From the NCBI RefSeq assembly GCF_030149505.1, contig NZ_JASBRN010000057.1, forward strand, positions 1 to 64,000: DNA of 64,000 bases, written 5' to 3'. The notes below the pieces were generated by a model that was not told the DNA's origin, did not search any database, and was given only the letters and a program-made list of their open reading frames with translations. This stretch comes from Nocardioides sp. (lineage in GTDB: Bacteria > Actinomycetota > Actinomycetes > Propionibacteriales > Nocardioidaceae). Positions 41,329-52,041 of the stretch are shown here, piece after piece; within the stretch, counting starts at the first letter, position 1, and each line of letters opens with the position of its first letter. The translations under genes were made by a program, and so were the position numbers.

Positions 41329-42225
41329 TCAGTACGTCGTGACGTGGACGTGGTCGTAGTGGTTGGCCGTGACCGAGCCGCGGTCCTCCATGCCACGCCA
41401 ACCTTCGCCGCTGCGCTCGACCGACCAGATGTTGCGGGCGTGGATGACGTAGGAGACGCCCAGGTCGGCGTAGTTGGCGCGGACGAACTCCGCCACCTGC
41501 CAGGCCAGGTCGCCGGAGACCATGATGTCGACCGCGATGCCCTGGGCGTGCTCACCGTCGCTGCGGAGCGTGCCATAGGTCGTGATGCTCGGGAAGTTCG
41601 CGCACACCGCGCGGTGGACCGCCGCGATGTTGGGGCTGACGCCGGAGGGCACGCTCGTGCCGTTGGTGCACGAGGCCTCCGAGGGCGCGACCTGCGCGGC
41701 CGGCTTCTCGTCGGAGAGGTAGCCCTGGGTGACCCAGCGGGCCTCGCCGTCGACGACGACCTCGTCGCGGCCGTAGAGGCTGCGGCCGGTGACGAGGACC
41801 TTCTTGCCCTCGTCGAGCACGCCGACCTTCTTGGCCTTCTCGCCGGGCTCGGTCCACAGGTTCAGCGGGGCGGTGGCCCACAGCTTCGTGTCGGCCCGCT
41901 TGATCGCCTTGGCGACGGCCTGGCGCGAGGTCACGCGCTCGAGCTTGGTCTTCTCCTGCTGGGGGGCCGAGCGGTCCGCGGTGCGGGAGACCAGCTCCTC
42001 GCGCAGGTCCGGCAGCCCGGCGGAGGCGTCGGTCCCCGCGAAGGCCTGGCGCAGGTCGGCGGCGGTGGTGCGGGCGACGGCGGTCTCACTGGCAGGGGCG
42101 TCGCTGAAGGCGACTCCCAGGGAGACCACGGAGGCGGTCGCGAACAGGGCGAGGGGGCCTGCCACGAGGATGGCTCGGGGCTTCCGGCGGGCATCGGTGT
42201 CCCGCTTGTGGCGATGATCTGCCAC
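41329..42225 (-). CDS. secreted SH3-like domain protein with C-terminal peptidase-like domain
   Basis: N-terminal TM/signal; LNLWTEPGEKAKKVGVLDEGKKVLVTG; C-term GTLRSDGEHAQGIAVDIMV..NHYDHVHVTTY. Confidence 0.75.
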   Translation of the reverse strand: MADHRHKRDTDARRKPRAILVAGPLALFATASVVSLGVAFSDAPASETAVARTTAADLRQAFAGTDASAGLPDLREELVSRTADRSAPQQEKTKLERVTSRQAVAKAIKRADTKLWATAPLNLWTEPGEKAKKVGVLDEGKKVLVTGRSLYGRDEVVVDGEARWVTQGYLSDEKPAAQVAPSEASCTNGTSVPSGVSPNIAAVHRAVCANFPSITTYGTLRSDGEHAQGIAVDIMVSGDLAWQVAEFVRANYADLGVSYVIHARNIWSVERSGEGWRGMEDRGSVTANHYDHVHVTTY

Positions 42226-42419
42226 AGCGCTGATCCTTAGCTGTCGAGGTCGGGGGATGTGCGCGCGATTCCTGGGTACCAGGCTCGTGCGCGGTCAGTA
42301 GTGGACCACAGCCGCAAGACCGTGACCGCATCGTGACCTGGAAATGAGGGGTGTCTCTGCTCACCCGTGGTGGGCCAGGTCACACCGTACCCGGGACGCG
42401 CGGACGGAGGGGTGGCTTC

Positions 42420-43583
42420 TCAACCGCCGGAGTGCAGGTCCTCCTCGACCGCGCAGCCCCGGCCGTCGGCGTCGTCGAGCCAGCCCTCCGGCAGCACCAC
42501 CCGCGCGCGCGGGGAGCCCTGCCGCCCGCGCGGTGTGCCGAGCTCGGAGCGCGGGAACTCCTCGTCCGGGTCCAGCTCGGCCAGCAGCGCGTCGAGGTCG
42601 GCCAGGGTGCTGACCAGGCCGAGGTCACGACGCCTCTCGCCTCCCGCGGAGAAGCCCTTGAGGTACCAGGACACGTGCTTGCGGAACTCCTTGCAGCCGC
42701 GCTCCTCCCCCATGTGCTGGCACAGCAGCTCGGCGTGCCGGCGCATCATCGCCGCGACCTCGCCGAGTCGCGGGAGCGTCGCGACCTCCTGACCGGCGAA
42801 GGCCGCGGCCAGGTCGCGGAAGAGCCAGGGGCGGCCCAGGCAGCCGCGGCCGACGACGACGCCGGCCACCCCGGTCTGCTCGACCATCCGCAGCGCGTCC
42901 GCCGCCTCCCAGATGTCACCGTTGCCGAGCACCGGGATGTCGACGGCAGCCACGAGCTCGCCGATCGCGTCCCAGTCGGCCTGCCCGGAGTAGGCCTGGG
43001 CGACGGTGCGGCCGTGCAGCGCGATCGCGGCGGCGCCGCTCTCCTGGGCGATCCGCCCGGCGTCGAGGTAGGTCAGGTGGTCCTGGTCGATGCCCTTGCG
43101 GGTCTTCATCGTCACGGGCACGTCGTAGGGCGCCGCGGCCCGCACCGCGTGCTCGAGGATCTCGGCGAGCAGCCCGCGCTTCCACGGCAACGCGCCGCCG
43201 CCGCCCTTGCGGGTCACCTTCGGGACCGGGCAGCCGAAGTTGAGGTCGATGTGGGCGACGCCGTGCTCGGCGCAGAGGATCTCGGCGGCCTTGCCGACGT
43301 GGACCGGGTCGGTGCCGTAGAGCTGCACCGAGCGCACGGTCTCCAGCTCGTCGAAGACGAGCATGTCGCGCGTGTGCTGGTCGCCCTCGACCAGGCCGCG
43401 GCTGGTGATCATCTCGCAGACGTACAGACCGGCACCCTGCTCCGCGCACAGGCGGCGGTACGCCGCGTTCGTGATGCCGGCCATCGGCGCGAGCACCACG
43501 GGGGTCGGCACGTGAAGGTTCCCGAGCGTCAGGCCGGGGTGCTGTGCGACGTCGGTGGCGGACGGGTCGTGCATGGGACCCAT
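42420..43583 (-). CDS. dusB: tRNA-dihydrouridine synthase
   Basis: VVLAPMAGITNAAYRRLCAEQGAGLYVCEMI, HIDLNFGCPVPKVTRKGGGGAL, VPVTMKTRKGID, IPVLGNGDIWEAADALRM. Confidence 0.93.
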   Translation of the reverse strand: MGPMHDPSATDVAQHPGLTLGNLHVPTPVVLAPMAGITNAAYRRLCAEQGAGLYVCEMITSRGLVEGDQHTRDMLVFDELETVRSVQLYGTDPVHVGKAAEILCAEHGVAHIDLNFGCPVPKVTRKGGGGALPWKRGLLAEILEHAVRAAAPYDVPVTMKTRKGIDQDHLTYLDAGRIAQESGAAAIALHGRTVAQAYSGQADWDAIGELVAAVDIPVLGNGDIWEAADALRMVEQTGVAGVVVGRGCLGRPWLFRDLAAAFAGQEVATLPRLGEVAAMMRRHAELLCQHMGEERGCKEFRKHVSWYLKGFSAGGERRRDLGLVSTLADLDALLAELDPDEEFPRSELGTPRGRQGSPRARVVLPEGWLDDADGRGCAVEEDLHSGG

Positions 43584-43607
43584 GGTGCGCGATGGGAGGC
43601 TGGCCCC

Positions 43608-44285
43608 GTGAATCCGTCCCCGCTGGGCACCGAGGAGGTGCTGGCGATGGTCCAGGACGTCGTGGCGCGCCTCGTGACCCCCCGCTTCGGTCGGCTCGGC
43701 GACGGCGACGTCGCCAGCAAGCGCCGCCCCGGCGACCTCGTGACCGTCGCCGACCGCGAGGCCGAGGTCGAGCTGACCCGGCTGCTGCGCGCCGCGCACC
43801 CCGGCGGCGTGCTGGTCGTGGGCGAGGAGGCGGTCAGCGCCGACCCCCGCCTGCTGGGCGGGCTGGACACCGCCGAGCACGCCTTCACCGTCGACCCCGT
43901 CGACGGCACCCGGCACTTCGTCGCCGGCTCCCCCGACCACGCCACCATGCTCGCCGAGCTGCGCCGCGGCGAGGTCGTGCGCAGCTGGATCTGGCAGCCC
44001 CAGCACGGGCGCGCCTACGTGGCGGAGCGCGGCGCCGGCGCCTGGTGCGACGGCACCCGCCTCTCCCCGGGCCGGCGCCGGCCCGCCGGCCGAGCGCCCC
44101 GGCCGACCGGCACCTGCTGCGGGGTCGACTACCCGAGGCTGGCCTCGGGCGAGGCCGACGTGGCGGCGTACCTCAAGCAGAAGCCGTGGGACCACCTGCC
44201 GGGCGGACTGCTGCTCGCCGAGGCGGGCGGGAGCGTACGCCGCTGGGGACCGCTGCTCGTGGCGCGCCGGGGCCGGGGCGGCTAG
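43608..44285 (+). CDS. inositol monophosphatase family protein (short)
   Basis: VGEEAVSADPRLLG, FTVDPVDGTRHFVAG, KPWDHLPGGLLLAEAGG; GTG start. Confidence 0.8.
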   Translation: MNPSPLGTEEVLAMVQDVVARLVTPRFGRLGDGDVASKRRPGDLVTVADREAEVELTRLLRAAHPGGVLVVGEEAVSADPRLLGGLDTAEHAFTVDPVDGTRHFVAGSPDHATMLAELRRGEVVRSWIWQPQHGRAYVAERGAGAWCDGTRLSPGRRRPAGRAPRPTGTCCGVDYPRLASGEADVAAYLKQKPWDHLPGGLLLAEAGGSVRRWGPLLVARRGRGG

Positions 44286-45007
44286 GAGCGGCCGTTCCCG
44301 CCGTTGCCGTTGCCGCCGCCCTTGCCGGCGTTCCGGTCCTTGCCCGTGCCCTTGCCGTCCCCGGGGCGCTTGGCCCCGAGCTTCAGGACGTCGCCGGACC
44401 AGGTGATGGGGTTGAACTCCTGCGCGGGTCGGAAGGAGACCGACACCAGCTCCCCGGCGTCCGGGGCGAGGAAGACCAGGCAGCGCGTGACCTTGTCGCC
44501 CGGCCGGAACTTCTTGGGGAAGCTGGTGGACGGGCAGGGCTCGAACTCGGTCACGAAGGTGGAGGACTCCACCAGGGTGTCGTTGCCGTCGACGATGTAG
44601 AGCGGCGGGCGCTGGCCGCCGAGGTCGGTCTCACCGAGGTTCTTGAAGGTCGCCTCGACGAAGTAGGGGTTGGCCTTGGCCAGCTGCTTGTCCAGCTTCC
44701 AGCCCTGGAAGGACTCCTTGAACGTGGTGCGCCGCATGTCGGTGACCGTGATGCCCAGGACGCCCACGGTCGACTGGTCGACCTCGTACCCGACGGTCGC
44801 GGTGTCACCCAGCTCCAGCGCCGAGCCCTGGGCCGTCAGCTCCACGCCCTCGGGCACCTCGACGTCCGGGGTGGGCAGCGGCTCGGGGGTCGGGGTCGCC
44901 GACTCCGTCACCTCCGGCGCGGCGCCTTCGGGCTCGTCCCCGCCCGAGCAGGCGCTCAGCAGCAGGGCCGGGACGAGGACGAGAGGTCCGAGGAGGCGGG
45001 TGCGCAC
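44282..45007 (-). CDS. putative lipoprotein
   Basis: Lipobox LVPALLLSACSGGDEPEG; Gly/Asn/Lys-rich C-terminus. Confidence 0.72.
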   Translation of the reverse strand: MRTRLLGPLVLVPALLLSACSGGDEPEGAAPEVTESATPTPEPLPTPDVEVPEGVELTAQGSALELGDTATVGYEVDQSTVGVLGITVTDMRRTTFKESFQGWKLDKQLAKANPYFVEATFKNLGETDLGGQRPPLYIVDGNDTLVESSTFVTEFEPCPSTSFPKKFRPGDKVTRCLVFLAPDAGELVSVSFRPAQEFNPITWSGDVLKLGAKRPGDGKGTGKDRNAGKGGGNGNGGNGRS

Positions 45008-45033
45008 CGCGCCATTGTGCACGCGCGACCCGC

Positions 45034-46431
<1,398 letters not shown>

Positions 46432-46486
46432 GGGATGGCTCGCTCTCTGCTGCGGTTCGACGCCGGCCGGCTGCCGACGGGAGCGC

Positions 46487-46810
46487 TCAGCCTAACGAGC
46501 GGGCCGACGCCACGTTGAGGTCGGTCCCCGGGCCCTCGACGACCTCGTAGGCACTGGGTTCGTCCAGCGCCCGGTAGAGCACCGGCACGGCGCGCATCTT
46601 GACGTCGTACGACGACAGGGCCCGGCGATAGGCGCCCACGTGCTCCCAGCGCGTCGTGAGCACCCACAGGGTCGGGTCGTCGACGTTGCGCCCGACCGTG
46701 CCGTCCAGGTAGCCGGGCCGCGCCGCCAGCGCCTCGTGCGCGGTCGCCAGGTCGACCCGGAAGGAGTCGACGTCCTCGACGGGGACCCGGAAGCGCGTCA
46801 CGACCAGCAC
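46487..46810 (-). CDS. antibiotic biosynthesis monooxygenase-like small protein
   Basis: [70 protein letters not shown]. Confidence 0.75.
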   Translation of the reverse strand: MLVVTRFRVPVEDVDSFRVDLATAHEALAARPGYLDGTVGRNVDDPTLWVLTTRWEHVGAYRRALSSYDVKMRAVPVLYRALDEPSAYEVVEGPGTDLNVASARSLG

Positions 46811-46857
46811 GGCGGCGAGCCTACGGCAGCCGTCCCGGCGGCCCGCCTCGATCAAGT

Positions 46858-46894
46858 TGACAATGATTCCCACTACTGCTGAGAATCGTTCCCA
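46858..46894 (+). promoter_or_regulatory. two tandem Zur-like boxes overlapping the znuA promoter
   Basis: TGACAATGATTCCCA (46858-46872) and TGAGAATCGTTCCCA (46880-46894), 12/15 identical; TTGACA at 46857 and GAGAAT at 46881 separated by 18 nt. Confidence 0.65.
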
Positions 46895-47841
46895 TGAGCT
46901 CGTTCCCCGCCCGCCCTGCCGCCCTGTCCGCCCTCCTCCTTGCCGGGACGGTCACGTTGAGCAGCTGCGCCGCGTTCTCCGACGCCGGCGCGGCGGGGGA
47001 CGGCTCGTCGGACGGCACGGTCACCGTGGCGGCCGCCTTCTACCCGTTGGAGTACGTCGCGTCCCGGGTCGCCGGTGACCGCGCGGTGGTCGAGGGGCTC
47101 ACGTCCCCCGGCCAGGAGGCCCACGACGCCGAGCTGTCGATCCAGCAGACCGCGACCCTGGCCGAGGCCGACCTGACGGTCTTCCTCGACGGTTTCCAGC
47201 CGACGGTCGACGCCGCCGTCGAGGAGGGCACCGGCGGTGCGGTCCTCGAGGTCGGCGAGACCGTGGGACTGCGCCAGCTCGGCGAGGCCCACTCCGAGGA
47301 CGACGGGCACGACCACGCCGCCGGCGACCTGGACCCGCACTTCTGGCTCGACCCGATGAAGATGGCCGACCTGGCCGACGCGGTGGCCGAGGAGCTGTCC
47401 GCGGTCGACGCCGAGGGCGCCGAGGAGTACGCCGCCAACGCCGCCGACCTGCGCGCCGAGCTGGAGCAGCTCGACGCCGACTACGCCTCCGGCCTGGCCT
47501 CGTGCGAGCGCGACCTGGTGGTGGTCAACCACGACGCGTTCGGCTACCTCACCAAGTACGGCCTGGAGCTGGAGGCGATCGCCGGTCTCTCCCCCGACTC
47601 CGAGCCCACCGCCGCCGACGTCGCGCGGCTGCAGGACCTGATCGAGGACGAGGGCGTCACCACCGTGTTCTCCGAGACCCTCGTGAGCCCGGAGACCGCC
47701 GAGACCCTGGCCCGCGACGCCGGCGTCGAGGCCGACGTGCTGGACCCGATCGAGGGCCTGACCGACACCACCGCGGACGAGGACTACCTTTCCCTCATGC
47801 GCGCCAACCTCGAGGCACTCCGGGCAGCGAACGGGTGCTGA
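46894..47841 (+). CDS. znuA: zinc ABC transporter substrate-binding lipoprotein
   Basis: Lipobox LLAGTVTLSSCAAF; His-rich HSEDDGHDHAAGDLDPHFWLDP; VVNHDAFGYLTKYGLE. Confidence 0.92.
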   Translation: MSSFPARPAALSALLLAGTVTLSSCAAFSDAGAAGDGSSDGTVTVAAAFYPLEYVASRVAGDRAVVEGLTSPGQEAHDAELSIQQTATLAEADLTVFLDGFQPTVDAAVEEGTGGAVLEVGETVGLRQLGEAHSEDDGHDHAAGDLDPHFWLDPMKMADLADAVAEELSAVDAEGAEEYAANAADLRAELEQLDADYASGLASCERDLVVVNHDAFGYLTKYGLELEAIAGLSPDSEPTAADVARLQDLIEDEGVTTVFSETLVSPETAETLARDAGVEADVLDPIEGLTDTTADEDYLSLMRANLEALRAANGC

Positions 47842-48710
47842 GCACCCGCACGTCCCCCCCGACCACCCCGCACCCCGTCGTCGCCGTCCACGACGGCGGG
47901 GTGGTGCTGGGTGGTCGTCCCGTCCTCCGCGGCATCGACCTCGAGGTCCGCGCCGGCGAGTTCGTCGCGCTCCTCGGCGCGAACGGCTCCGGGAAGTCGA
48001 CCCTCGTGCGCGCCGTGACAGGGCTGCTCCCCCTGGCCCGCGGCGAGGTGCGGCTCTTCGGGGAGCCGCAGGACTCGCTGCGCGACCGGCACCGCGTGGG
48101 CTACGTGCCGCAGCGCGCGACCGCAGCCAGCGGAGTCCCGGCGTCGGTCTCGGAGGTCGTCGCCGCAGGCCGGCTGGGCCACCGCCGGCTCCTGCGTCCG
48201 CTGCGCCCGGTCGACCGGCGCGCGATCGCGGACGCCCTGGACGTGGTCGGCCTCGCCGACCAGGCTCGGGACAGCGTCTCCTCGCTCTCCGGCGGCCAGC
48301 AGCAGCGGGTGCTCATCGCCCGTGCCCTGGCCGGCCAGCCGGAGCTGCTGATCCTCGACGAGCCCACCGCTGGCGTGGACCTGCCGCACCAGCAGGCCCT
48401 CGCCGACGCGCTCGGCACCCTCAAGGAGCGCGGGGTCACGGTGCTGCTGGTCGCCCACGAGCTCGGGCCGCTGGCCCCGCTGGTGGACCGGGTCGTGGTG
48501 GTGCGTCACGGCCGGCTCGCCTACGACGGCCCTGCGCTGGCCGAGGCCGGGAGCGGCTCGGGGCACGCGCCGTACCTCTCCCTGGTCGACGGGCACCACC
48601 ACGCCCACGACCACGACCACCCCGGCACGGGCCGGGCACACCGGCACGACCACGCACCGCACGTCGCCGGCCCCCTGGACGGCTCGCACGAGGGAGGCGG
48701 TCGAGGATGA
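47835..48710 (+). CDS. znuC: zinc ABC transporter ATP-binding protein with His-rich tail
   Basis: LLGANGSGKSTLVRAVTGLLPL, SSLSGGQQQRVLIARALAGQPELLILDEPTAGVD; tail DGHHHAHDHDHPGTGRAHRHDHAPH. Confidence 0.93.
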   Translation: MLSTRTSPPTTPHPVVAVHDGGVVLGGRPVLRGIDLEVRAGEFVALLGANGSGKSTLVRAVTGLLPLARGEVRLFGEPQDSLRDRHRVGYVPQRATAASGVPASVSEVVAAGRLGHRRLLRPLRPVDRRAIADALDVVGLADQARDSVSSLSGGQQQRVLIARALAGQPELLILDEPTAGVDLPHQQALADALGTLKERGVTVLLVAHELGPLAPLVDRVVVVRHGRLAYDGPALAEAGSGSGHAPYLSLVDGHHHAHDHDHPGTGRAHRHDHAPHVAGPLDGSHEGGGRG

Positions 48711-49708
48711 TCGACCTGCTCGGCTACGGCTTCATGCAGCGGGCGCTGATCGCCGCGCTCGTCACCGGCCTCGCCGCACCCGTCGTGGGCGTCTACCTCG
48801 TCCAGCGCCGGCTCGCCCTCATGGGCGACGGTCTGGGCCACGTCGCGGTCACGGGCGTGGCCGTGGGCCTGCTGACGGGCACCTCCCCGACGTGGACCGC
48901 CGTCGGCGTGGCCGTGCTCGGCGCCGTGCTGATCGAGGTCATCCGCGAGCGCGGCCACACCAGCGGGGACGTCGCGCTGGCGCTGCTCTTCTACGGCGGC
49001 ATCGCCGGCGGCGTGCTGCTCGTGGGGCTGGGCGACCAGAGCGCCGCCCGGCTCAACCAGTTCCTCTTCGGCGCCCTCACCTCGCTCGGGCCCGACGACG
49101 TGCTCGCCGCCACGCTGCTCGCCGCCGTCGTGGTCGTCCTCGGGATCGGCCTGGCACCGCAGCTCTTCGCCGTCGCCCACGACGCGGAGTTCGCCCGCGT
49201 CAACGGGCTCAGCGTCCGCGGCTACAACCTGCTCGTCGCGGTGCTGGCCGCGGTGACGGTGACGGTCGCGATGCGCACCGTCGGCCTGCTGCTGGTCTCG
49301 GCGCTCATGGTGGTGCCGGTCGCCACGGCCCAGCAGCTGACCCGGACCTTCCGCGGCACCCTCCTGGCGGCCGTGGCCCTGGGCGCAGGCGCCTCGGTCG
49401 GTGGACTGCTGCTCGCCGCCTGGGTCGGGCTGCGCTTCGACGCCGACGTCGCCACCGGGCCCACGATCGTGCTGCTCTCGCTCGCCGGCTTCGTCCTCAC
49501 CTGGCCGATCGGCATCCTCGTGCGGCACCGGCAGCGGGTGCGGCGCCCCTTCGAGGACGAGGTGCCCGACGAGCACCTGGTAGCCGACCACGACCACGCG
49601 CACGGACCCGACTGCGGCCACGTCGCGGTCCCCCACGGCGACCACGTCGACTACGTGCACGACGGGCACCGGCACGCCCCGCACGGCCGGCACTACGACG
49701 AGCACTGA
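48707..49708 (+). CDS. znuB: zinc ABC transporter permease with His-rich C-terminus
   Basis: ABC-3 type permease: RRLALMGDGLGHVAVTGVAVGLL; tail DHDHAHGPDCGHVAVPHGDHVDYVHDGHRHAPHGRHYDEH. Confidence 0.93.
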   Translation: MIDLLGYGFMQRALIAALVTGLAAPVVGVYLVQRRLALMGDGLGHVAVTGVAVGLLTGTSPTWTAVGVAVLGAVLIEVIRERGHTSGDVALALLFYGGIAGGVLLVGLGDQSAARLNQFLFGALTSLGPDDVLAATLLAAVVVVLGIGLAPQLFAVAHDAEFARVNGLSVRGYNLLVAVLAAVTVTVAMRTVGLLLVSALMVVPVATAQQLTRTFRGTLLAAVALGAGASVGGLLLAAWVGLRFDADVATGPTIVLLSLAGFVLTWPIGILVRHRQRVRRPFEDEVPDEHLVADHDHAHGPDCGHVAVPHGDHVDYVHDGHRHAPHGRHYDEH

Positions 49709-49746
49709 CCGTCCGTCGTACCGGTCCGCGGCGGGGCCGGGGCTGG

Positions 49747-51198
49747 TCAGCAGCCGACGCCGGTGAGGTCCCCGTCGTCGATCGCGCCGCCGGCCAGGTG
49801 CATGGCCGAGCAGTAGTAGAACGACAGCAGCGGGTCGCGCTCCAGCACGACCGGCTCCCACACGCCGCCGCCGACCGGCTCGAGGTAGCGGAACCGCTCC
49901 GCCAGCAGCGGCCGCAGCGGCTTGTTCTTGAGGTAGTGGTCCAGCCACCGCTGGGTGTAGGCGCTGGTGAGCGCCTGGCCCCACCGGCTGGCCGGCAGCG
50001 CGAGCGGGATGTCGGTGTACTCCAGGTGCATCGAGGCCCGCGGGACGACGAGCAGCGAGTCGACGTCGGCGCTGCGCCAGGCGTCGAAGCCGGTCTCCTT
50101 CTCCCGGGTCGGGGACGGGCCGTCGGGCGAGGGCTCCGGACGCAACGAGGACCCTCCGGAGAGGAACCAGGGGCTGACCGTGAAGCCGTACTCGGACTGG
50201 ATCGCCAGCGCGGGCACCACCGGCTCGACAGGGGTGCCGTCCTCGGCCGGCCCGGACTGCAGCTTGTCCAGCGCCACGATCGTCGAGATCCGCTCGTCGA
50301 CCGCCTGCACCTGCGAGATCGCCGCCGCGCCCAGGGAGTGACCGACCACGGCGATCTTGGCGGTGCGCCCCGCGGCGCTGGGCCGGCGGTCCGGGCGGCG
50401 GTCCAGCAGCGCGTGCCAGGGGTTGGAGCCGGTCACCTCGCCCTCGGTGGCGCCGTACGCCGGGGCCGGGTCCTGCGGGGTGGACAGCAGGAAGGTGAGC
50501 GCGTCCTGCGTGCCGACGACGAAGTTGTCGATCTGCTGGGACGGCACCCCGCTGAGCGAGCCGTCGCTCGGGAGGGTCTGGCTCGTGCCCTGACCCTGCA
50601 CGTCGTAGGTGAGCACGACGTAGCCGCGCTCGGCGAGGTCCTGGGCCAGCCAGAGGTACATGTTCTCGCTGCCCTGCACCGAGCCCTCGGTGATGACGAC
50701 GCCGGGGAACGGCGGGCGCAGGCGCTTGCCGGTGTAGGGGTCCCGCGCACCCTCGAGCGGGGCGTGCAGGGTGCCGCGCAGCAGCGCGCCGTACCGGTTG
50801 GTGAACGAGACCGGCAGCGCGCGGCCGCGGGTGCCGTCCCAGCCGGCGCGCAGCGGGTTGCCGACGTTCCACCCCGGGAAGTACGCGCCGGCGGTGATCG
50901 AGGGTCGGGTCGGCGTCGCCGCCTGCTCGAGCAGCTGGGCCAGGGCGACGGCGGGGATCTCGGTGGCCAGCGCCGGCAGGTAGTCGGGGTCGGCCAGCTG
51001 CACGTCGGTGATCCGCCCGTAGGCGTCGTCGATGTTCTGCAGGTCGCGCGCGACGTACTCCGGGCTGCCGGGCTCGGGTGCCCCGCGGTCGGGTGCCGCG
51101 GCGGCGTACGTCGTCGGGGCCGCGAGGGCGGCGGCGAGCAGGGTGGCGGTGGCCAGCTTCCGAGAGGCCAGGGTGCGCAGGGTCACGCACGTCACAAC
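49747..51198 (-). CDS. secreted alpha/beta hydrolase
   Basis: GVVITEGSVQGSENMYLWLAQDLAERGYVVLTYDVQGQGTSQ; nucleophile elbow VVGHSLGAAA; signal peptide. Start position approximate. Confidence 0.82.
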   Translation of the reverse strand, partial: VVTCVTLRTLASRKLATATLLAAALAAPTTYAAAAPDRGAPEPGSPEYVARDLQNIDDAYGRITDVQLADPDYLPALATEIPAVALAQLLEQAATPTRPSITAGAYFPGWNVGNPLRAGWDGTRGRALPVSFTNRYGALLRGTLHAPLEGARDPYTGKRLRPPFPGVVITEGSVQGSENMYLWLAQDLAERGYVVLTYDVQGQGTSQTLPSDGSLSGVPSQQIDNFVVGTQDALTFLLSTPQDPAPAYGATEGEVTGSNPWHALLDRRPDRRPSAAGRTAKIAVVGHSLGAAAISQVQAVDERISTIVALDKLQSGPAEDGTPVEPVVPALAIQSEYGFTVSPWFLSGGSSLRPEPSPDGPSPTREKETGFDAWRSADVDSLLVVPRASMHLEYTDIPLALPASRWGQALTSAYTQRWLDHYLKNKPLRPLLAERFRYLEPVGGGVWEPVVLERDPLLSFYYCSAMHLAGGAIDDGDLTGVGC

Positions 51199-51238
51199 GA
51201 CGCCACGGCCCGGCCGGTCACGCGCCCGGCCGGGGTTC

Positions 51239-52030
51239 TCAGGGAGTGGGCGGCCCGGGGTTGGGCTGGGCGCCACCGAAGCGGCGGTCGCGCTCGGCGT
51301 AGATCTCGATGGCGCGCCACAGCGCGAGCCGGTCCACGTCGGGCCACAGGACGTCGGTGAAGACCATCTCGGAGTAGGCGGCCTGCCAGAGCATGAAGTT
51401 GGACAGCCGCTGCTCCCCCGAGGTGCGCCAGACCAGGTCGGCGTCGGGGAGGTCGGGCAGGTAGAGCGCCTTGGCGAAGCGCTTCTCGTCGATCTTCTCC
51501 GGGTCCAGGCGACCGGCGGCGACCTCGCGGGCGAGGGTGCGCGCGGCGTCGGCGAGCTCGGCGCGGCCGCCGTAGTTGACGCACATCGTCAGCGTGAGCA
51601 CGTCGTTGTCGCGGGTCATCTCCTCGGCGACCTGCAGCTCCTTGACCACGGAGCGCCACAGCCGCGGCGCCCGCCCGGCCCAGCGCACGCGCACCCCGAG
51701 CTCGTGCATCTCGTCGCGCCGGCGGCGGATGACGTCGCGGTTGAAGCCCATGAGGAAGCGCACCTCCTCGGGGCTGCGCCGCCAGTTCTCGGTGGAGAAG
51801 GCGTAGGCGGAGACCGCCTTCACGCCGATCTCGATGGCCCCCTCGACGACGTCGAAGAGCGAGGCCTCGCCGGCCTCGTGGCCGCGGGTGCGCGGCAGGC
51901 CGCGCTGCTTGGCCCACCGGCCGTTGCCGTCCATCACGATCGCCACGTGGCCGGGCACCAGCTCCGGCGGGAGCGCGGGCGGGCGGGCGCCCGAGGGGTG
52001 CGGCGTGGGCGGACGGACGGGGCGCTTCAC
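51239..52030 (-). CDS. uppS: isoprenyl transferase (undecaprenyl diphosphate synthase family)
   Basis: [69 protein letters not shown]. Confidence 0.95.
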   Translation of the reverse strand: MKRPVRPPTPHPSGARPPALPPELVPGHVAIVMDGNGRWAKQRGLPRTRGHEAGEASLFDVVEGAIEIGVKAVSAYAFSTENWRRSPEEVRFLMGFNRDVIRRRRDEMHELGVRVRWAGRAPRLWRSVVKELQVAEEMTRDNDVLTLTMCVNYGGRAELADAARTLAREVAAGRLDPEKIDEKRFAKALYLPDLPDADLVWRTSGEQRLSNFMLWQAAYSEMVFTDVLWPDVDRLALWRAIEIYAERDRRFGGAQPNPGPPTP

Positions 52031-52041
52031 GACAGCGGAGC

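Noticed and set aside
42226-42370. c-di-AMP (ydaO-type) riboswitch upstream of the secreted SH3-like protein
   Set aside because: A CCTGG-GTA-CCAGG hairpin is present, but the conserved ydaO core was not recognisable.
48521-51190. 889-aa minus-strand ORF across znuB and the hydrolase
   Set aside because: Composite frame artefact; true genes are znuB (+) and the hydrolase (-).
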